DNA of 64,000 nt from Scytalidium lignicola (lineage: Eukaryota; Ascomycota; Leotiomycetes), in the NCBI GenBank assembly GCA_002812745.2, contig NCSJ02000148.1:1-64000 (forward strand), read 5' to 3'. Shown piece by piece: positions 1 through 12,317 of this stretch. A program made the translations under genes and the position numbers. The first letter of the stretch is position 1. Each line of letters opens with the position of its first letter. The notes under the pieces are model-generated. The model did not search any database. It was not told the origin of the DNA and was given only the letters and a program-made list of their open reading frames with translations.

Positions 1-75
1 CTGCCTAACAGGTACCGCGCTGGTACCCAGCTAAGAATACCCAGCCAGGCTAGCTACTCGTGCTACTGTAGCTAC

Positions 76-110
76 CACCACACACCCACACATACACACA
101 CACACAACAC
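76..110. repeat. CA-rich microsatellite
   Basis: Imperfect CA/CCA dinucleotide run, interrupted by single T and CC units. It gives rise to the valine-rich and threonine-rich spurious frames on the two strands. Confidence 0.8.
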
Positions 111-170
111 CCAAATTCGTTTTACCAAGGTAAGTAAGTCTCTGGAGTGTGTGCTGCTGCTGCTGTACAG

Positions 171-213
171 TCCTACTACCACCACCACTACCACTACCAC
201 TACTACTCTACCG
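171..213. repeat. ACC/ACT trinucleotide microsatellite
   Basis: Run of ACC and ACT triplets, imperfect, about 14 units. It is translated as poly-threonine or poly-valine only in frames without other support. Confidence 0.8.
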
Positions 214-3200
214 GTATGGTGTAGTGTAATTACGAGGAATTTGTGTACACATAGCAGCTGGAATGGCACACACAAAACGAGACACATCGCCCGTCAGCCA
301 GCTTGGACTCCAGGTCAGCACTGCCGTCTGCCAAATTGGTCGTGACACGTAGTGTTGCCCGGTCCTCGACGAGCTTAGGGCTCGCTGGTTGCAAGCCGAT
401 ATAGCCTGATGATCAAGCAATCCCATCGATGATGATGACCGGTGGTCCTTGCCCGGCGTGCACTTCAAGGGGGAGGGTTCCTTTTGCGGGTGGTGGTTGT
501 TTTTCTTTGGTTTTAGTTTTGGTTTTTGGCTCGAAGAACCTCCCGAAGATTCTTCCGGGGAACACACCCGCCGTTAAATATCAGCCGGAAGGTAGGGCGG
601 CCACTGGCAGTCATCGTACGCTCGTGTCTTAGGCACAACGCCCCTGGAGCTGGATGTCGTAGTGTAATATCTGCGCAAGTACTCACTGTTTTCCACGCGG
701 CGAAATCTGCTTCCGCCATGCAGGCGCTCCCTCCCAAAAGGCTTACTGCAACTATGACACGTCAACTTTCTAGGTATACGATTCTGTATACCTAAAACTC
801 CCGGACTAGGCATGGAGTATCGCCGTACGAAGAGTAAGAGGAAGAGTAAGATCCGGATTGGGCACGCAATCAATACTTTGGGCCGACCTCGCTGAATTGT
901 CTGGAACGCCATGAACGTTGTCTTGATCTATCGTCTCCCTGGAAGACTCCCAATTGGCATAGCTTGCTATGGCTAGTCCCCGCCATCAATTAGTGAACTT
1001 CCAGCGGTGAGCAGTCTCCGTTAACGACGTCACCTCACCGATTCCTAAGTGATCTGGTCCACATTCTGAACTGGCAGGGAAGCTCAACTTTGGAGACGGC
1101 CAACTGGCAATTATATCGCGGAGGTGAGATTTGTTGAGGATCTATACCGACGGAGAAATGCCATCCATCCATAAGGATGAACGGCTACACCCGTTACCCG
1201 CGCGCTGCCACAACAGGATCATTGCCACATATGCCTAGTGGCATGATGACAAGAGCAAAGCTCCGGTTTATCCTCGATAGTTTGATCAGATAGGGAAAGT
1301 GTTCCCCGCGATATCATTTGCTAGGTCCTCGCCATTTGTCACGTCTCTTCCACGTCATTCCTTCTGCTTATTTCTTTTGCTTTAGAGAGTCAAGAGACGA
1401 ATCACACAAACTTTCAAGGATACCTTAGCAGCCCCAAGAGAACGGAGATGTGACACCCGTAGAAAAGCTAAGAAGCTCCTCAACCTCGGAAAAGGCCTGA
1501 CTGGACATTGGCTCTGGGCAAGAGACATTGCTGTTGGTCAGAGAATGCCGATCAAACATATAGATATACTTAACCATGGATGGTGATTGCTTGGCTCCTG
1601 ATGGTAACAAAAAGTCGAAGAGTATCCTCGATAGGGACTAGGTCGTAGGACTCTCTCTAGCTCAACTAGATGGATCGTCGTTAGGGATTGTGGATCTGGG
1701 AAGACATAACCAGGGATGTGATAGAAGAGTGCAGTTTGACCGAATCAGAGAGAGTATTTGAAATGCTCCATTAGCTGATGGAGAATCTTCCTCCCCAAGC
1801 TTAATTGGACTGCAGCATCTTAGATCTTGTGTTGTACTGAAACCTGATCATACCGACACTCTACTATAACTGAACAAGTCAACGTGGAGCGGTGTTGGCT
1901 CCGTCAATCCACACCTAGGAAGAGTGCACGTCCCAGATATCGTGTGACACAGACCCATTTTCGATCATATTCTGCGGTGAATAGGGCTGTTGGTCATTAG
2001 GTCTTAAGGTTGGAGGGGGCCAGAGAAGTTCCACGTGGTCGTTCCAAGCTGTACGTGAGGCTTCCAGTCCCTGGTATAAGCACTGGAAGTTGTCTGTTCG
2101 TTGTACCACTTTGTTTGCTCACATCGTACAAACCAGGTACAAAGAATGAAGCCAGAGGGTGTACAAAAGCAGCCAAAGATTTCGGAGAAGTGATGGATGT
2201 AGGTACGGTATATAAAGGTCTTTGGTTGGGAGACAAGGGTGGTCTAGCCTAGTGGTTGCCTTTTCCGGAGCTATGTCTGTCCCTGGCCTGGTTACCGACA
2301 GTAAGGTAACCCACAAGTAGGAGAAGCAACGCGGGGGTGGGAATAGCTGCAGTTATAGCTGTCCTTGTTGGCAGTGCGCCCTGTGGTGCATCTAATGTTG
2401 TCATAAGGTATCGAAAATGCTCATGGCTTCCAATTTTCCTCCTATAACGGCATCCGGGTCCATGCAGAGTGACATTCCGGACACGGGTGGCTGTTGTAAC
2501 GTGCGGTCCCACCTGCACCTAGAATGGTTATCTTCAGGTTGTGACAATAAGTGTGATTCTCCTCCATTTCCTTCTGCAGGTCAATACAGTGGAGTATATA
2601 ATAGTTATGAAGCTGGGCTGTCTGCCACCACCTCAGCTGAGATTGGACCTGTTGACACAATCAAATCATTCTTGCTAGGAGTATCTCTAAGATGGATTGA
2701 GAACTTTTTGCAGGAGATGAGGATGTTTGTGTGACCAAGGACAGCAAAGCAAGCCACCTTATTACCCCTGAAATTTTAGGCCTCTCTACTGACTTGTGTA
2801 ACCACTTATCAAGTGTCCAGCTGCAGATCAAACTATAAATTGACATCCTCTATGAAAGAAAATCAATCTCATAGGGCTCTGGGTTGCTCATCGTGCTCAG
2901 CAATGGCTTAGTTTTAAAATATTGTGTGGATGCGGCCAGCCGACAACTTCAAACGTGGCATCTTGTGCTGGTGTCAAAGGTCTTTATGTACTTCTCATTG
3001 TACCACAGAAACCCCCACACTAGAACGAAGCAGGTGGTGACGCTCCGGGTGTTGTATGCAGGTCACCTCGTTTAGCTTGATGCTACTGTACTTTCCAAAA
3101 GCCCCAATATCTGCATCTGGAATGCTTAGCACCTTCCAACTTTGTATCTTATCTAAGTCTTCAAGGAATCACCCCAACAAACAAATTGGGGTAAGCTAAA

Positions 3201-3626
3201 TGCCATTCTCATTAAAAAAAANTATACCCTCCTAATGTAAATCATCTAGACTCATTACAAGTAATATAAAACAAACAAAAATACATGAAAGAGAATGGAA
3301 ACTTGAACGTGGATCTCCCTCAGCAAAATATAAAAAAANGAAGAGAGAGAAAAAGGCTGCCGAGATCTAATCCAGTCCCTGTCCAACTTAAACAGCTCCA
3401 ACACACTAAACAGACAAGACTTTTAACGACAGTTGGTAAGATGAAATAAGATAACGCCAGAGGAGTAAATGCCACAACCGTTCATCTCATGACCACCATG
3501 TTCACATCCACGACATTAATTGAGCCTTTAGCAAACATCGTATAGTTGCCAAATATCAGAGACTCTTTCATAACCCAATGCACCCTCAAAACGATGCCCA
3601 TCTCACCAGCCGGGACACAATACACT

Positions 3627-5131
3627 TCAGTAACTCTTCCCATTTGCCTTCCTATTCTTCGATATCCCGGACTGGACATCGGTTGCTGTAGTGTGCCCAT
3701 TCATAGGTTTTCCATTCAGCAATACTTCCGCTGGAGGGGAAGGCCCTTCATCATCCATGTCGTCGTCTTCATATTCACTTCGGTCATCTGAAAGCGCATT
3801 AAAGAATACAAATTTGTAGGCAATCCGAAGAATGCTATACAGCCAGAAAAGATTTAATCCCTGAAGGCTAGCTAACAGGGCAGTGGAAATAATGTTAGAA
3901 ATCCAACACTTGTACTGTTCCAGTTCCCAATTCAGTTCAAAGGGGCCTACAGTCCTAAACTCATTGAATTCGGACCAGATGATTTTAAGGTTAAGATAGT
4001 GACGAAGGTAGATCCAGACAAAAATGAAGATGGCAAAATGGATGGGGACAAGAGGGTGGTCCAGGTAGTTGAGAGTTTTAGAATTCTGGTAGCATGAATT
4101 AGCAAGTGCAATTTTAATCGATCATGGAATGTAAACCTACTGCAAGGAAGAAGTCACTGATGTCGTGGGTAATAAAAACTCCAACGCCCATGTAAGTGAA
4201 GTGGAATCGGTAACTCAGACCAATGAGGAACAAAGTTACAATGTGATGCCCGACCAGTTCCTTGAAGTCTTTTCTCGGCTTCTCCATCCCTAACATCAAG
4301 ACGATAGCTTGCTGCGCCCAGTACGCTGCCTGGAAAAGGTAATAAAATTTGAAAACCCCCTCATGGGTCCTGTGTGGAAATCCTTCATACATCCCACGCA
4401 TATTGAAGTACCAGACCGGTGTCCGACTCATAACATATAGTCCAGCAGGGCCGAGACAACCAAAATAAATGGCTGTGTACATTTGTTCCATAAATCTGGA
4501 CTGCTTTCCTCTACTCTTCAAGCCTGAATATCTAGCTAATGGTCGGAGGAACCGCTGCATGATGAATTCTCGCGTGAATGAGAGAACAATGGTGTAGAAA
4601 GATACAAACGCAAGATCCCATTTTCCCTTGCCATATTGGATTGGTGTGTTTGGGTCAGCTCCAGGCTCCCGTGGTATTGGGTATGACAGGAAAATAAAGT
4701 GATGGATTGGATTTGACTCCGTAGGGTTGATCGAGTATAGGGTTAAAAATATGCAAATAAGAACCAGAGGAATAACCCAGGTGTGCTTCAGCGCATAGCT
4801 CCTGAATTTTCTCAGCATCCTCCTCGCTTTCCGCCGTTTCGAATATGGTTTCTCGCGGTCTCTCTCATTTTGGGCCTACTCGATGTCAGTCATCCCGGGT
4901 CTTGGGGTGTTGCCAGAGTCTCATGCGAACCTTGATAGTCGTTGGAGACGGTGGCCTAAAGTCCAACGTTGCAACTGCAGGCGCACCAGTGTCTCCAGCT
5001 CTGATCTCACTCCCTAGGCCACTTGATCTCCTTCGGTATCGTGGTGATTTCTCGTTGCCATTTGTTTTCGTGAGGGGAGCCAATGTGTCGCTGTTCGTTA
5101 CCAAAGGAAAAGTTTCTGTTGCAGCAGGCAT
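3627..5131 (-). CDS. LAG1: Ceramide synthase, LAG1/LAC1 type
   Basis: Three exons on the minus strand: 5131-4931, 4875-4141 and 4085-3627. Both introns are 55 bp and the product is 464 residues. The family joins a very-long-chain acyl-CoA to a sphingoid base in the ER membrane to make ceramide. The TLC domain occupies the middle of the protein with several hydrophobic segments. The Lag1 motif around residues 276-311 carries the paired histidines (HHIVTLF) and the HDISDFF signature. The N-terminus is basic and low in complexity (KRRKARR just before the first membrane segment). The C-terminus is strongly acidic (EYEDDDMDDEG), a likely casein-kinase-type region. The first donor (GTTCGC) is weak, but CTGAC lies close before its TAG acceptor and both introns are phase 0. 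Which of the two fungal ceramide synthase classes this is cannot be settled by eye. Confidence 0.93.
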
Positions 5132-7013
5132 TTTGAGGAGCGGATAGTGGATCTCCCATAAGTTAGGACAGCTGCCACTTCATATATACTATGTAGTATG
5201 GTCAATTCTGCGCCAGGAGGTATTCGGATTTATGTCAATCAGCCCTAATCCGACTCGACCGGGTCCTTGAAATTAGAACGGCCGTCGGCAGAACCTTTTT
5301 GCTGGCTTGTCAGTGGTTCTGATTGGTTGTTCGGCCCTGGACACCCTGAAACACCCACCCAAATATCCTTTTCGCACAGAATCCGGTCCCGTGGGCGCGA
5401 GTGGGCAACCAGTCAGCATAAATGATGCACGCGAGGCTGATGTGTCCCTTAACTTAAGGGGTTAGGACCACAAAATTGTCAAATTACATAACCGATCCAC
5501 ACTCAACATTCTCGAGTTAAAGGAAGAGTAAAACCCGACGATCGATGACGGAAAGCGGACGAAGTACTATCCGTCCTCCGTTTACTGTTCTACATTTCTA
5601 TCCCTGAACCCCTGAGCAAGAGTGTAGCGTGTGTAGTTACTTTTGGAGGTGTGAATTTTTGAAGCGGGGTCAGAAAGTACTTTTGTACTTACGTACTTCT
5701 GGACTGTAAAGCTTCGATATGCTCCAGGTCTAGGGAGGCTGGGAGGTACATCATTAAAACTAAGGTACTGTTAAACGTTATTTCTGATCATGAAAACCGA
5801 ACAAGCGCTCGTAAATTACACTTCGAATTTCAAGACATGCTTATTTGTCTAGTCCAACAAAGATTCCTGATCTTTTAATTGTTTGATAATTATCCTTAAG
5901 TGTAAACATGTTTTAATTTTCGAATATAACCTTCAGTAACATTGAAATACATTTTATTTCCTAAGAGTCTATGATGGTTGGTTTTAGTAAAAAGAAACAT
6001 GTACGATTTTATTTTAGGTTATTAAACGCTAAGTCTTTCCATTGTTATTCTAGAACAGTTCAACATAGCCGCTTTACTCAAGTCCTATTCACTATCTGAC
6101 CTCATCCCTCCGGCTCGGGTCAAAAGCGGCCATTGCTCACGTTTTGACGATTAAAACAGAACTAGTAAAACCAAAATTAGTGTTTAGTAGTGTACTGATT
6201 ATTAGCTATAGCGGTTGTTAAGATTGAGGAAATCTAACTTGGTGTGCTTGGTTAATTTGCGGTCGAGCAACAGAATAGCGAGACCATATAAATTTATACC
6301 CATGCAGGACTTGTAATATTGTTACGACATCGTTGTAGAGAGGATATTGTTAGGAGTCTTAGTTGATTAATTGAATCAACCCAGTATATTAAATCCGTTG
6401 TCTTCACAAATGCCCAAGCCGAGATCTCATGTAACCTTGTATCTTCTTACAGCCCTAATGAATGATCCTGTCTGCAAAGGGTCGCTAGGCTGTCCAAATT
6501 GGGTTTAGGGGATCGGGACAAAGATAGGTTCCCCCAAAAATTGTGGAACTGCCCCATGTCGTTCCTACGACCGCGAGGTTTCATGTTTCTTGATTCTCTT
6601 CAATTACTCACAAAGAACTATCAGTCGATAACTTCATCGACTTCTTCACACGCTCTCTATCGAGACATCTAGCGACTACGCTGGTCATAGTCGATCCTTT
6701 CCACCAGGGCTTCTTTCGTTGCTTTGGCCCCCGTCGAATGCCGAACCTGCGATCCCAACCCCCCCTTGTCTCCAAATTCCTCCTACATACTTTGTCGCAG
6801 CACCATAGCTGCTGTCGCTCATTCTGATTGAAGTGTGATAAGGAATACCGAGGTCGAAAACCCCTGGGAACTAGGTTTTTTTCTCATTGATACATTCTTT
6901 TGGCATAATTGTCGCGAGACACTTGTGCTTCTTTCGTTACGACGCTTCGAGCCACGACCATTTGCACCGAACATTTCTTTCTTAAGCCAAGGACTTGATG
7001 TCCTCAGTTAACC
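5132..7013. other. Divergent intergenic region, LAG1 and Tea4
   Basis: About 1.9 kb between two divergently transcribed genes. The central part (about 5700-6350) is AT-rich. I see no open frame with domain or splice support. It presumably carries both promoters. Confidence 0.5.
5322..5326 (-). promoter_or_regulatory. Possible CCAAT box of LAG1
   Basis: CCAAT on the minus strand about 190 bp upstream of the LAG1 start codon, inside CCAATCA. Position and sequence fit a fungal CBC/HAP site. No test of function is possible from sequence. Confidence 0.3.
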
Positions 7014-10000
7014 ATGACACGACCACAAATTATACGGGCTGGTCAGTTCACCCTTGCATGTGTGGGTTTCAGTTCGGAAAACTGATTTTCTATAGACACG
7101 ATTGATCTTCAAGATCACAATGCGCCGTCAGCGAAGGACCACAGCAGACAACCAGAACATCCCACTCCTCTAGGTTCGGGTCCTCCAGCACCACATCAAG
7201 CAGAAATGTTAAGGGATAACACTACGGATGCTTCGGATATGTCCAAGGAATGGGAGGACGATGATGGTGAAGATGGAGTGGGGCAGGATAACTTAGCCGT
7301 TGCGCAAAATGGTGGGCATACAGGTTCTGCTGCTGAAGATGCAGATATGGCTGATGCAGAGGGAGATGATGGGTTGGATGATGACATGATGGATAAGATA
7401 TCTAGTTCTCCATCCATCGATGATGGTGGGTATTCTCTTCCTCAACTTCCCCGGTCTTGGCCCAGAAGGTCCGATTCAGTTCCTCGCGACACATCCTTAT
7501 TGAGTGATCCATCATTTTCACAAGCGTGCGATGGAAGTTCCTCACCATATTTGGAGAATCCTGCTTTCTACCCATTATGCTCTCGCGACAATCCTATCGA
7601 CTATGTCCAAACTCAAGTGAGTCAAAAAGATCAGTATCATTATCATCTTCTTCAAGGTGAGTATTTAGATCAGAGCGACAACAATATCTTCGAGCGGGAG
7701 GAAAGCGACGCCAATGAAATTACCGACATAGAGGCCGATCCTGAAGGTGGAGATCCTGATATCTCAATATTCGATCAAATCCTTGGTGGAATCAATATAT
7801 CATACGAGGATGTTGATGAAGAAGGTTCTAGTGACGACGATGAGAGTGATATTATTTTTGATCTCTCCGAATCAGAAGTTTCGATTCCTTACAATTTACT
7901 AAAAGATGAAGAAGATGAAGAAGATGACAGTGATGACGATTATCTTCCTTTTGATGAAAATTCTAGATTTATTGATTCTGGTTGGGGTGGAGAGTGCTTA
8001 CAAGAATTAGAGGATATCGATTTCGAATTCGTTTACGCCCTGCATACTTTTGTAGCAACCGTTGAGGGTCAAGCAAATGCAACGAAAGGTGACACTATGG
8101 TACTTCTGGATGATAGCAATAGTTATTGGTGGCTTGTAAGGGTTGTAAAGGATAGCAGCATTGGTAAGCAGGGCATAGTTAGCTCTTCGATGATAACTCT
8201 ATTAACATATTTTCAGGTTACCTACCTGCAGAACATATCGAAACTCCCACTGAGCGCTTAGCGCGCCTTAACAAGCATAGAAACATTGATGTACGTATAC
8301 TAACCCCCCTAGATACATAAATCTAATTTATATAGCTCACTTCCACCATGCTTGGGGATGCAGCGGAAAAATCAAAGAATCCTCTAAAAAAGGCAATTCG
8401 GCGCAAATATTCCAAGACTGTCACTTTTGCCGCACCCACTTACGTTGAAGCATCTGATGTTGACTACTCAACTGAAGAGGAGGATACTGATGAACTTTTC
8501 GGCCAACAAGAGCAACAAGTAGAAATTCAAGACCAGACTGAAGAGGATGAGATATCTCAAGTTGAACCACTTAAACCTCGAGCCGAGCTTCGTGATCCAA
8601 AGCCAGATTCCGCTGACCAAGACGCCGATCCCGCGGAATCAACGAAAATTAGCTCTGACAGTACTAGGAATAGTGAAGAGATATTTGAAGGAAGGCAGGA
8701 GAATAGATCAAGAAATGGAACTGTACGAAATACTGATTCATTTTTCAAAGACGATTCCGTGGAGACCCGGAAAATTACTCTTACGCCTAATTTACTTCGA
8801 GACGATTCCAGTACATCCACCCGAACTTCGAATGAGTCTAAAGAGTATAGGCAACGAGCAAGTCTTGATAAAGAGAAAGATACTCCTTCAGATAAAGCCA
8901 AGAATCAGAAAGACAAGAAGGATAAGAAAGACAAAGATAAGAAATCAGGAATGCTCAGTGGACTTTTTAAACGGAAGGATAAGAAGTCCAAGTCACAGGA
9001 TGACGATATCGATGAATTGATGGGCAAACGATCAATGGAGAATGCGAGAGCCTCTCCAGCACCCAGTAAAGATTCGGAAGAGTTGGTATCAATGGAAGAC
9101 CAGGTGCAAAAGCCTAGTAAATTACAAAAGCATCCGCGTGGGGAAACCTCACCGAGTAGAAGGCCAGGCACAACAACAGACTCGAAGAATACCGATTCTG
9201 CGCAATCTGCTTCAGCTGAGCAACCAGTCCAAGCCGATTCTGTCCAAACGCCTTCTATGCGTCTGGTTCAGTCGGAAGATCAAGATGACATTGATGGGAT
9301 CTCGCAAAATCCCGAAGTTCTCAAGGCTGCAAACGGACAAAAGCCGGACATCTCTGTCTCCACAACATCACAGTCGGCCAGCTCTACTGCTGCTGACTCG
9401 AAGCTAATGCAAGCAAAACAAGCGATGACTGGGGTTGAGCGGGGTGATTTCGATTCTTCTGAGATATCACCAATTGAGGAGCAGCTTACAGACTCAAGCA
9501 GACAACCTCAAAGGCCAATACCTGGTGCTTTTCCAAACAGCTATACTGGGACGCCTGCAAATCAGAGTTCAACCCTTTTGGAGGACCGATTATCGGAGTC
9601 TCCGGTTCAAGTTTCGCCTATCACGACTTCACAGTCTTATCCTCCCGCTCTTACGGTTGATTCGTCAAGCCAGGAAGAGCCTCCATCACCCATCTCATCA
9701 CCATCACTGGAACTCATTGATGCCGAAGATACACATGACAAGAAAGGTCCGGAAAGTTCCACGACTTCGACTTCGACGCCCACTTGGAGCGATGCTCACC
9801 TTAGGACCTTCTTCGATGATAATTCAGAAATTAAGGATTTGTTAATTGTAGTATATGACAAGTCTGGAGTGGTCCCTGCAGGTCCAGATCATCCTATCAC
9901 AGGAGATCTATTCAGGGAAGAAAATGCCAAGCTTGCAGACATAACAAATGTAAGTTGCTCATCCTCAATTTGAGATAAATACTGATGAAATATAGCGTCT

Positions 10001-10058
10001 GGATAGCATGCTCGGCGACTGGCTAGCCCGCAAGATGAGGACACAAGCAGTTGCGTGA
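7014..10058 (+). CDS. tea4: Cell-end polarity protein with SH3 domain and PP1 docking motif (Tea4/Bud14 family)
   Basis: Five exons: 7014-7041, 7096-8163, 8217-8290, 8336-9949, 9996-10058. The product is 948 residues. Tea4 in fission yeast and Bud14 in budding yeast recruit type-1 phosphatase and act in polarised growth with formins. The N-terminal 300 residues are acidic. The SH3 domain spans about residues 320-378 (ALHTFVATVEGQ, then DSNSYWWLVRV, then GYLPAEHIE across an intron). A classic RVxF-type PP1 docking motif, KTVTF, sits at 417-421, followed by an acidic stretch. A lysine-rich block and a long serine-rich disordered region follow, and a conserved-looking C-terminus ends in LDSMLGDWLARKMRTQ. 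Exon 1 is only 28 nt, encodes MTRPQIIRA and was found by splice signals. A later ATG at 7206 would drop the start. Confidence 0.9.
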
Positions 10059-10643
10059 ACTTCCGCGAAGGATACACAATAAAACATAATGACAGTAATG
10101 AAGTCGATTCCAAAGTTCTGACAAGTTGGCGTCTAGGTGTAAATTATCGCGCAATGGTTGCTTATAGATACCATTTGTAACATTTGCTTTTTATTTGGAT
10201 GGGAGCTTTCTTCGCAGTGTGTTACTTGTTACCCCCTTACATAGTTCTATCCGGAAATGTTTCGCTTTCCTTACCCCTGTTTTGTAGCAAACAAGGATCT
10301 TGAAATCAAAGACCCTGACAAAAGTGAAAACACACGGAAACAGGTGATTGCCAACATCAGTAAAGAAACTTTAGAGAGTAAAGGAGTAAAGTTTGTTTGA
10401 ATTAACTGTTGGCCCAACCAGAGCGACCAATTGGCCAGAACTCGCCAACCGCTACCTCGTGCTGCCAAAATTTTGAGTCGTGCTTAATTATTAGGCGCTC
10501 TATTATTACCACACTGGGCGCTTTGACCGCAAGCCGCTAGCCACATCGAGAACCTCCATATCTTGGTCAGTTCGAATTCACTGCTCGCGGATTGCCATCT
10601 CCAACTCTCAACCCGCACTCGTTGAGACACATACACAGGCAGT
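10059..10643. other. Intergenic, Tea4 to STE50
   Basis: 585 bp between tandem genes, containing the 3' UTR of the first and promoter of the second. No further element recognised. Confidence 0.5.
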
Positions 10644-12317
10644 ATGGCGTTTGATTCAGCGTTCGAGTCAGGCACCGCCTACCCAGAATCCGATGCTGAT
10701 GACGAGTATGAGCGGAGTGTTCACGATAGTTCGCCCGTGCTAGCTACAGACGACGAGGCTTCACCTACGGATTCCGAGGAACCGAGTTCGAACGAACATA
10801 CACCTACGACGTACGGAAACCATAGCAGTGGCGATAGACTACCCGAAACTATTATCTCTGAGTGGACGGCTGAGGAGTGTGCGGATTTTGTCGCCAGCCT
10901 CGGCTTGGGACAGTATGGCGACCAATTCTTAGGTATGGCGCTTTAGCGCTCTGCTCCTCAGAGGTGATATACAGGTACTGATATAAAGAAAGAAAACGAG
11001 ATCGTTGGCGAAGCGTTGGTGGCATTACAGCATGAAGATTTAAAGCAGATGGGCGTTACTAGCGTCGGTCACCGACTGACGATTCTCAAGAGCGTGTATG
11101 ATATCAAGATCAAACAGGATATACCCATAGAGAGCGACCACTATGTTCCTCTGTGTAAGTACTTTGTTAGCGTGTGGGCTATCTAAAGTTGCAATGCTGA
11201 TTCCCGCTTAGCTGCAGATGCTGAAGCCCAGTACGCAACTGCAACACTAAAAGACATCAAACACTTAGTCGAACAATTACGGCTTAGAGACGAAAGAATG
11301 ACAATCGCTGAGCAAGAACTACGGCGAATAACACAGGAATACGCTCGTCTACGAGAAGATCTACTTCCAGTATTTCGCATGGCAAAGGAAGCGCAGCCAT
11401 TACCAGGACAACCAGGGTCACAGCAGTATCATCCTATTAATACTGCTAACCAAGCCAACTACCCATATGATAATACTACAGTTTCGCCTCCTGCACCCAC
11501 GCCTTCTTCACTACCGTCTGGAGGCGGCTTATCAAGATCGTACTCTACCAAACAACTCTATCTAGATCAGCCGAAGAGCTCATCGCCAACTTATATGCAA
11601 TCTGGACAGGAAAGATCACTTATGGAACAGGCTCTAGATCCATCCAATGCTGCAGAAAGAGCCGTGCTGTCGTCTTCTCACCTCGCTGCTATGAATGGTG
11701 TGTCCCTGTCTGCAACTTCGCCTAGCCAACTATCACCAAACCAACCATCTCCAACTTCTCCTCCAACGCTCAGTGGTTCGACCCTTGGGTCTCGTTCCTA
11801 CAGATCTGAGCAAACAACGCCAGGTCGGAGTGTATTCCCTCAAAATGAATCAGAGCAGCAATACCAGTCACATCCATACAATGTTCGTGATAGCACAAAA
11901 CCGGCTCCCGCACGCAGAGCACAAACTCCGGCGCTCGATACCCCATCTGGATCATCTGGCCCCTCCTCAGTGGAAATATTCAAGTCGTTCCGCGTTAGTA
12001 TGGATGATCCCTGTTATAAAGTTCTCCCTGCAGCCCTGAAGAAATACAATATCAACGCACCTTGGGACCAATACGCCTTATATATCGTGTACGGAGATAA
12101 AGAACGGTGCCTAGGCATGGATGAGAAGCCTCTGATCCTATTTAAACAATTAGATAAGGAGGGCAAGAAGCCCATGTTCATGTTAAGGAAGATTCAGAAC
12201 TCAAGCACGGATGGCGGGACCGATGCTCCTGGAAGTGCAGGTATTGATAGTAGAAATGCTGGACGAGGGCCACATCAGTCAGGCACATTGTACGATCCAC
12301 CGGGCGGGATTATATAA
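10644..12317 (+). CDS. STE50: MAP kinase pathway adaptor Ste50 (SAM and Ras-association domains)
   Basis: Three exons: 10644-10932, 10993-11154, 11212-12317. The product is 518 residues. Ste50 binds the MAPKKK Ste11 through its SAM domain and Cdc42 or the membrane through its RA domain, feeding mating, filamentation and osmotic MAPK cascades. The SAM domain lies at about residues 71-135 (EWTAEECADFVASLGL, then QMGVTSVGHRLTILKSV). A coiled coil follows, then a proline/serine-rich linker. The RA domain is at about 404-487 (FKSFRVSMDDPCYKVLPAALKKY) and ends in FMLRKIQ. Both introns have strong donors (GTATGG, GTAAGT) and restore the SAM domain exactly. The start ATG precedes an acidic leader. 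Confidence 0.94.

Larger units (their letters stand above)
1..3626. other. Gene-free left end
   Basis: I find no supportable gene here. The open frames are short, overlap on both strands and lack paired splice signals or recognisable domains. The stretch holds two microsatellites (near 76-110 and 171-213), two GGTACC palindromes (11-16 and 22-27), and single ambiguous bases next to A-runs at 3222 and 3339. The last part, from about 3480, is probably the 3' UTR of the leftward ceramide synthase gene. Confidence 0.5.

Noticed and set aside
171..213. Trinucleotide run considered as a CRISPR-like or telomeric repeat
   Set aside because: Simple microsatellite without spacers or the telomere unit.
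2245..2255. TAGCCTAGTGG, which matches the tRNA A-box pattern
   Set aside because: No B-box at the right distance and no cloverleaf can be drawn; not called as a tRNA or SINE.
2417..2734. 105-codon plus-strand frame starting with ATG
   Set aside because: No recognisable motif, no splice support, and it overlaps similar frames on the other strand in a gene-poor segment.
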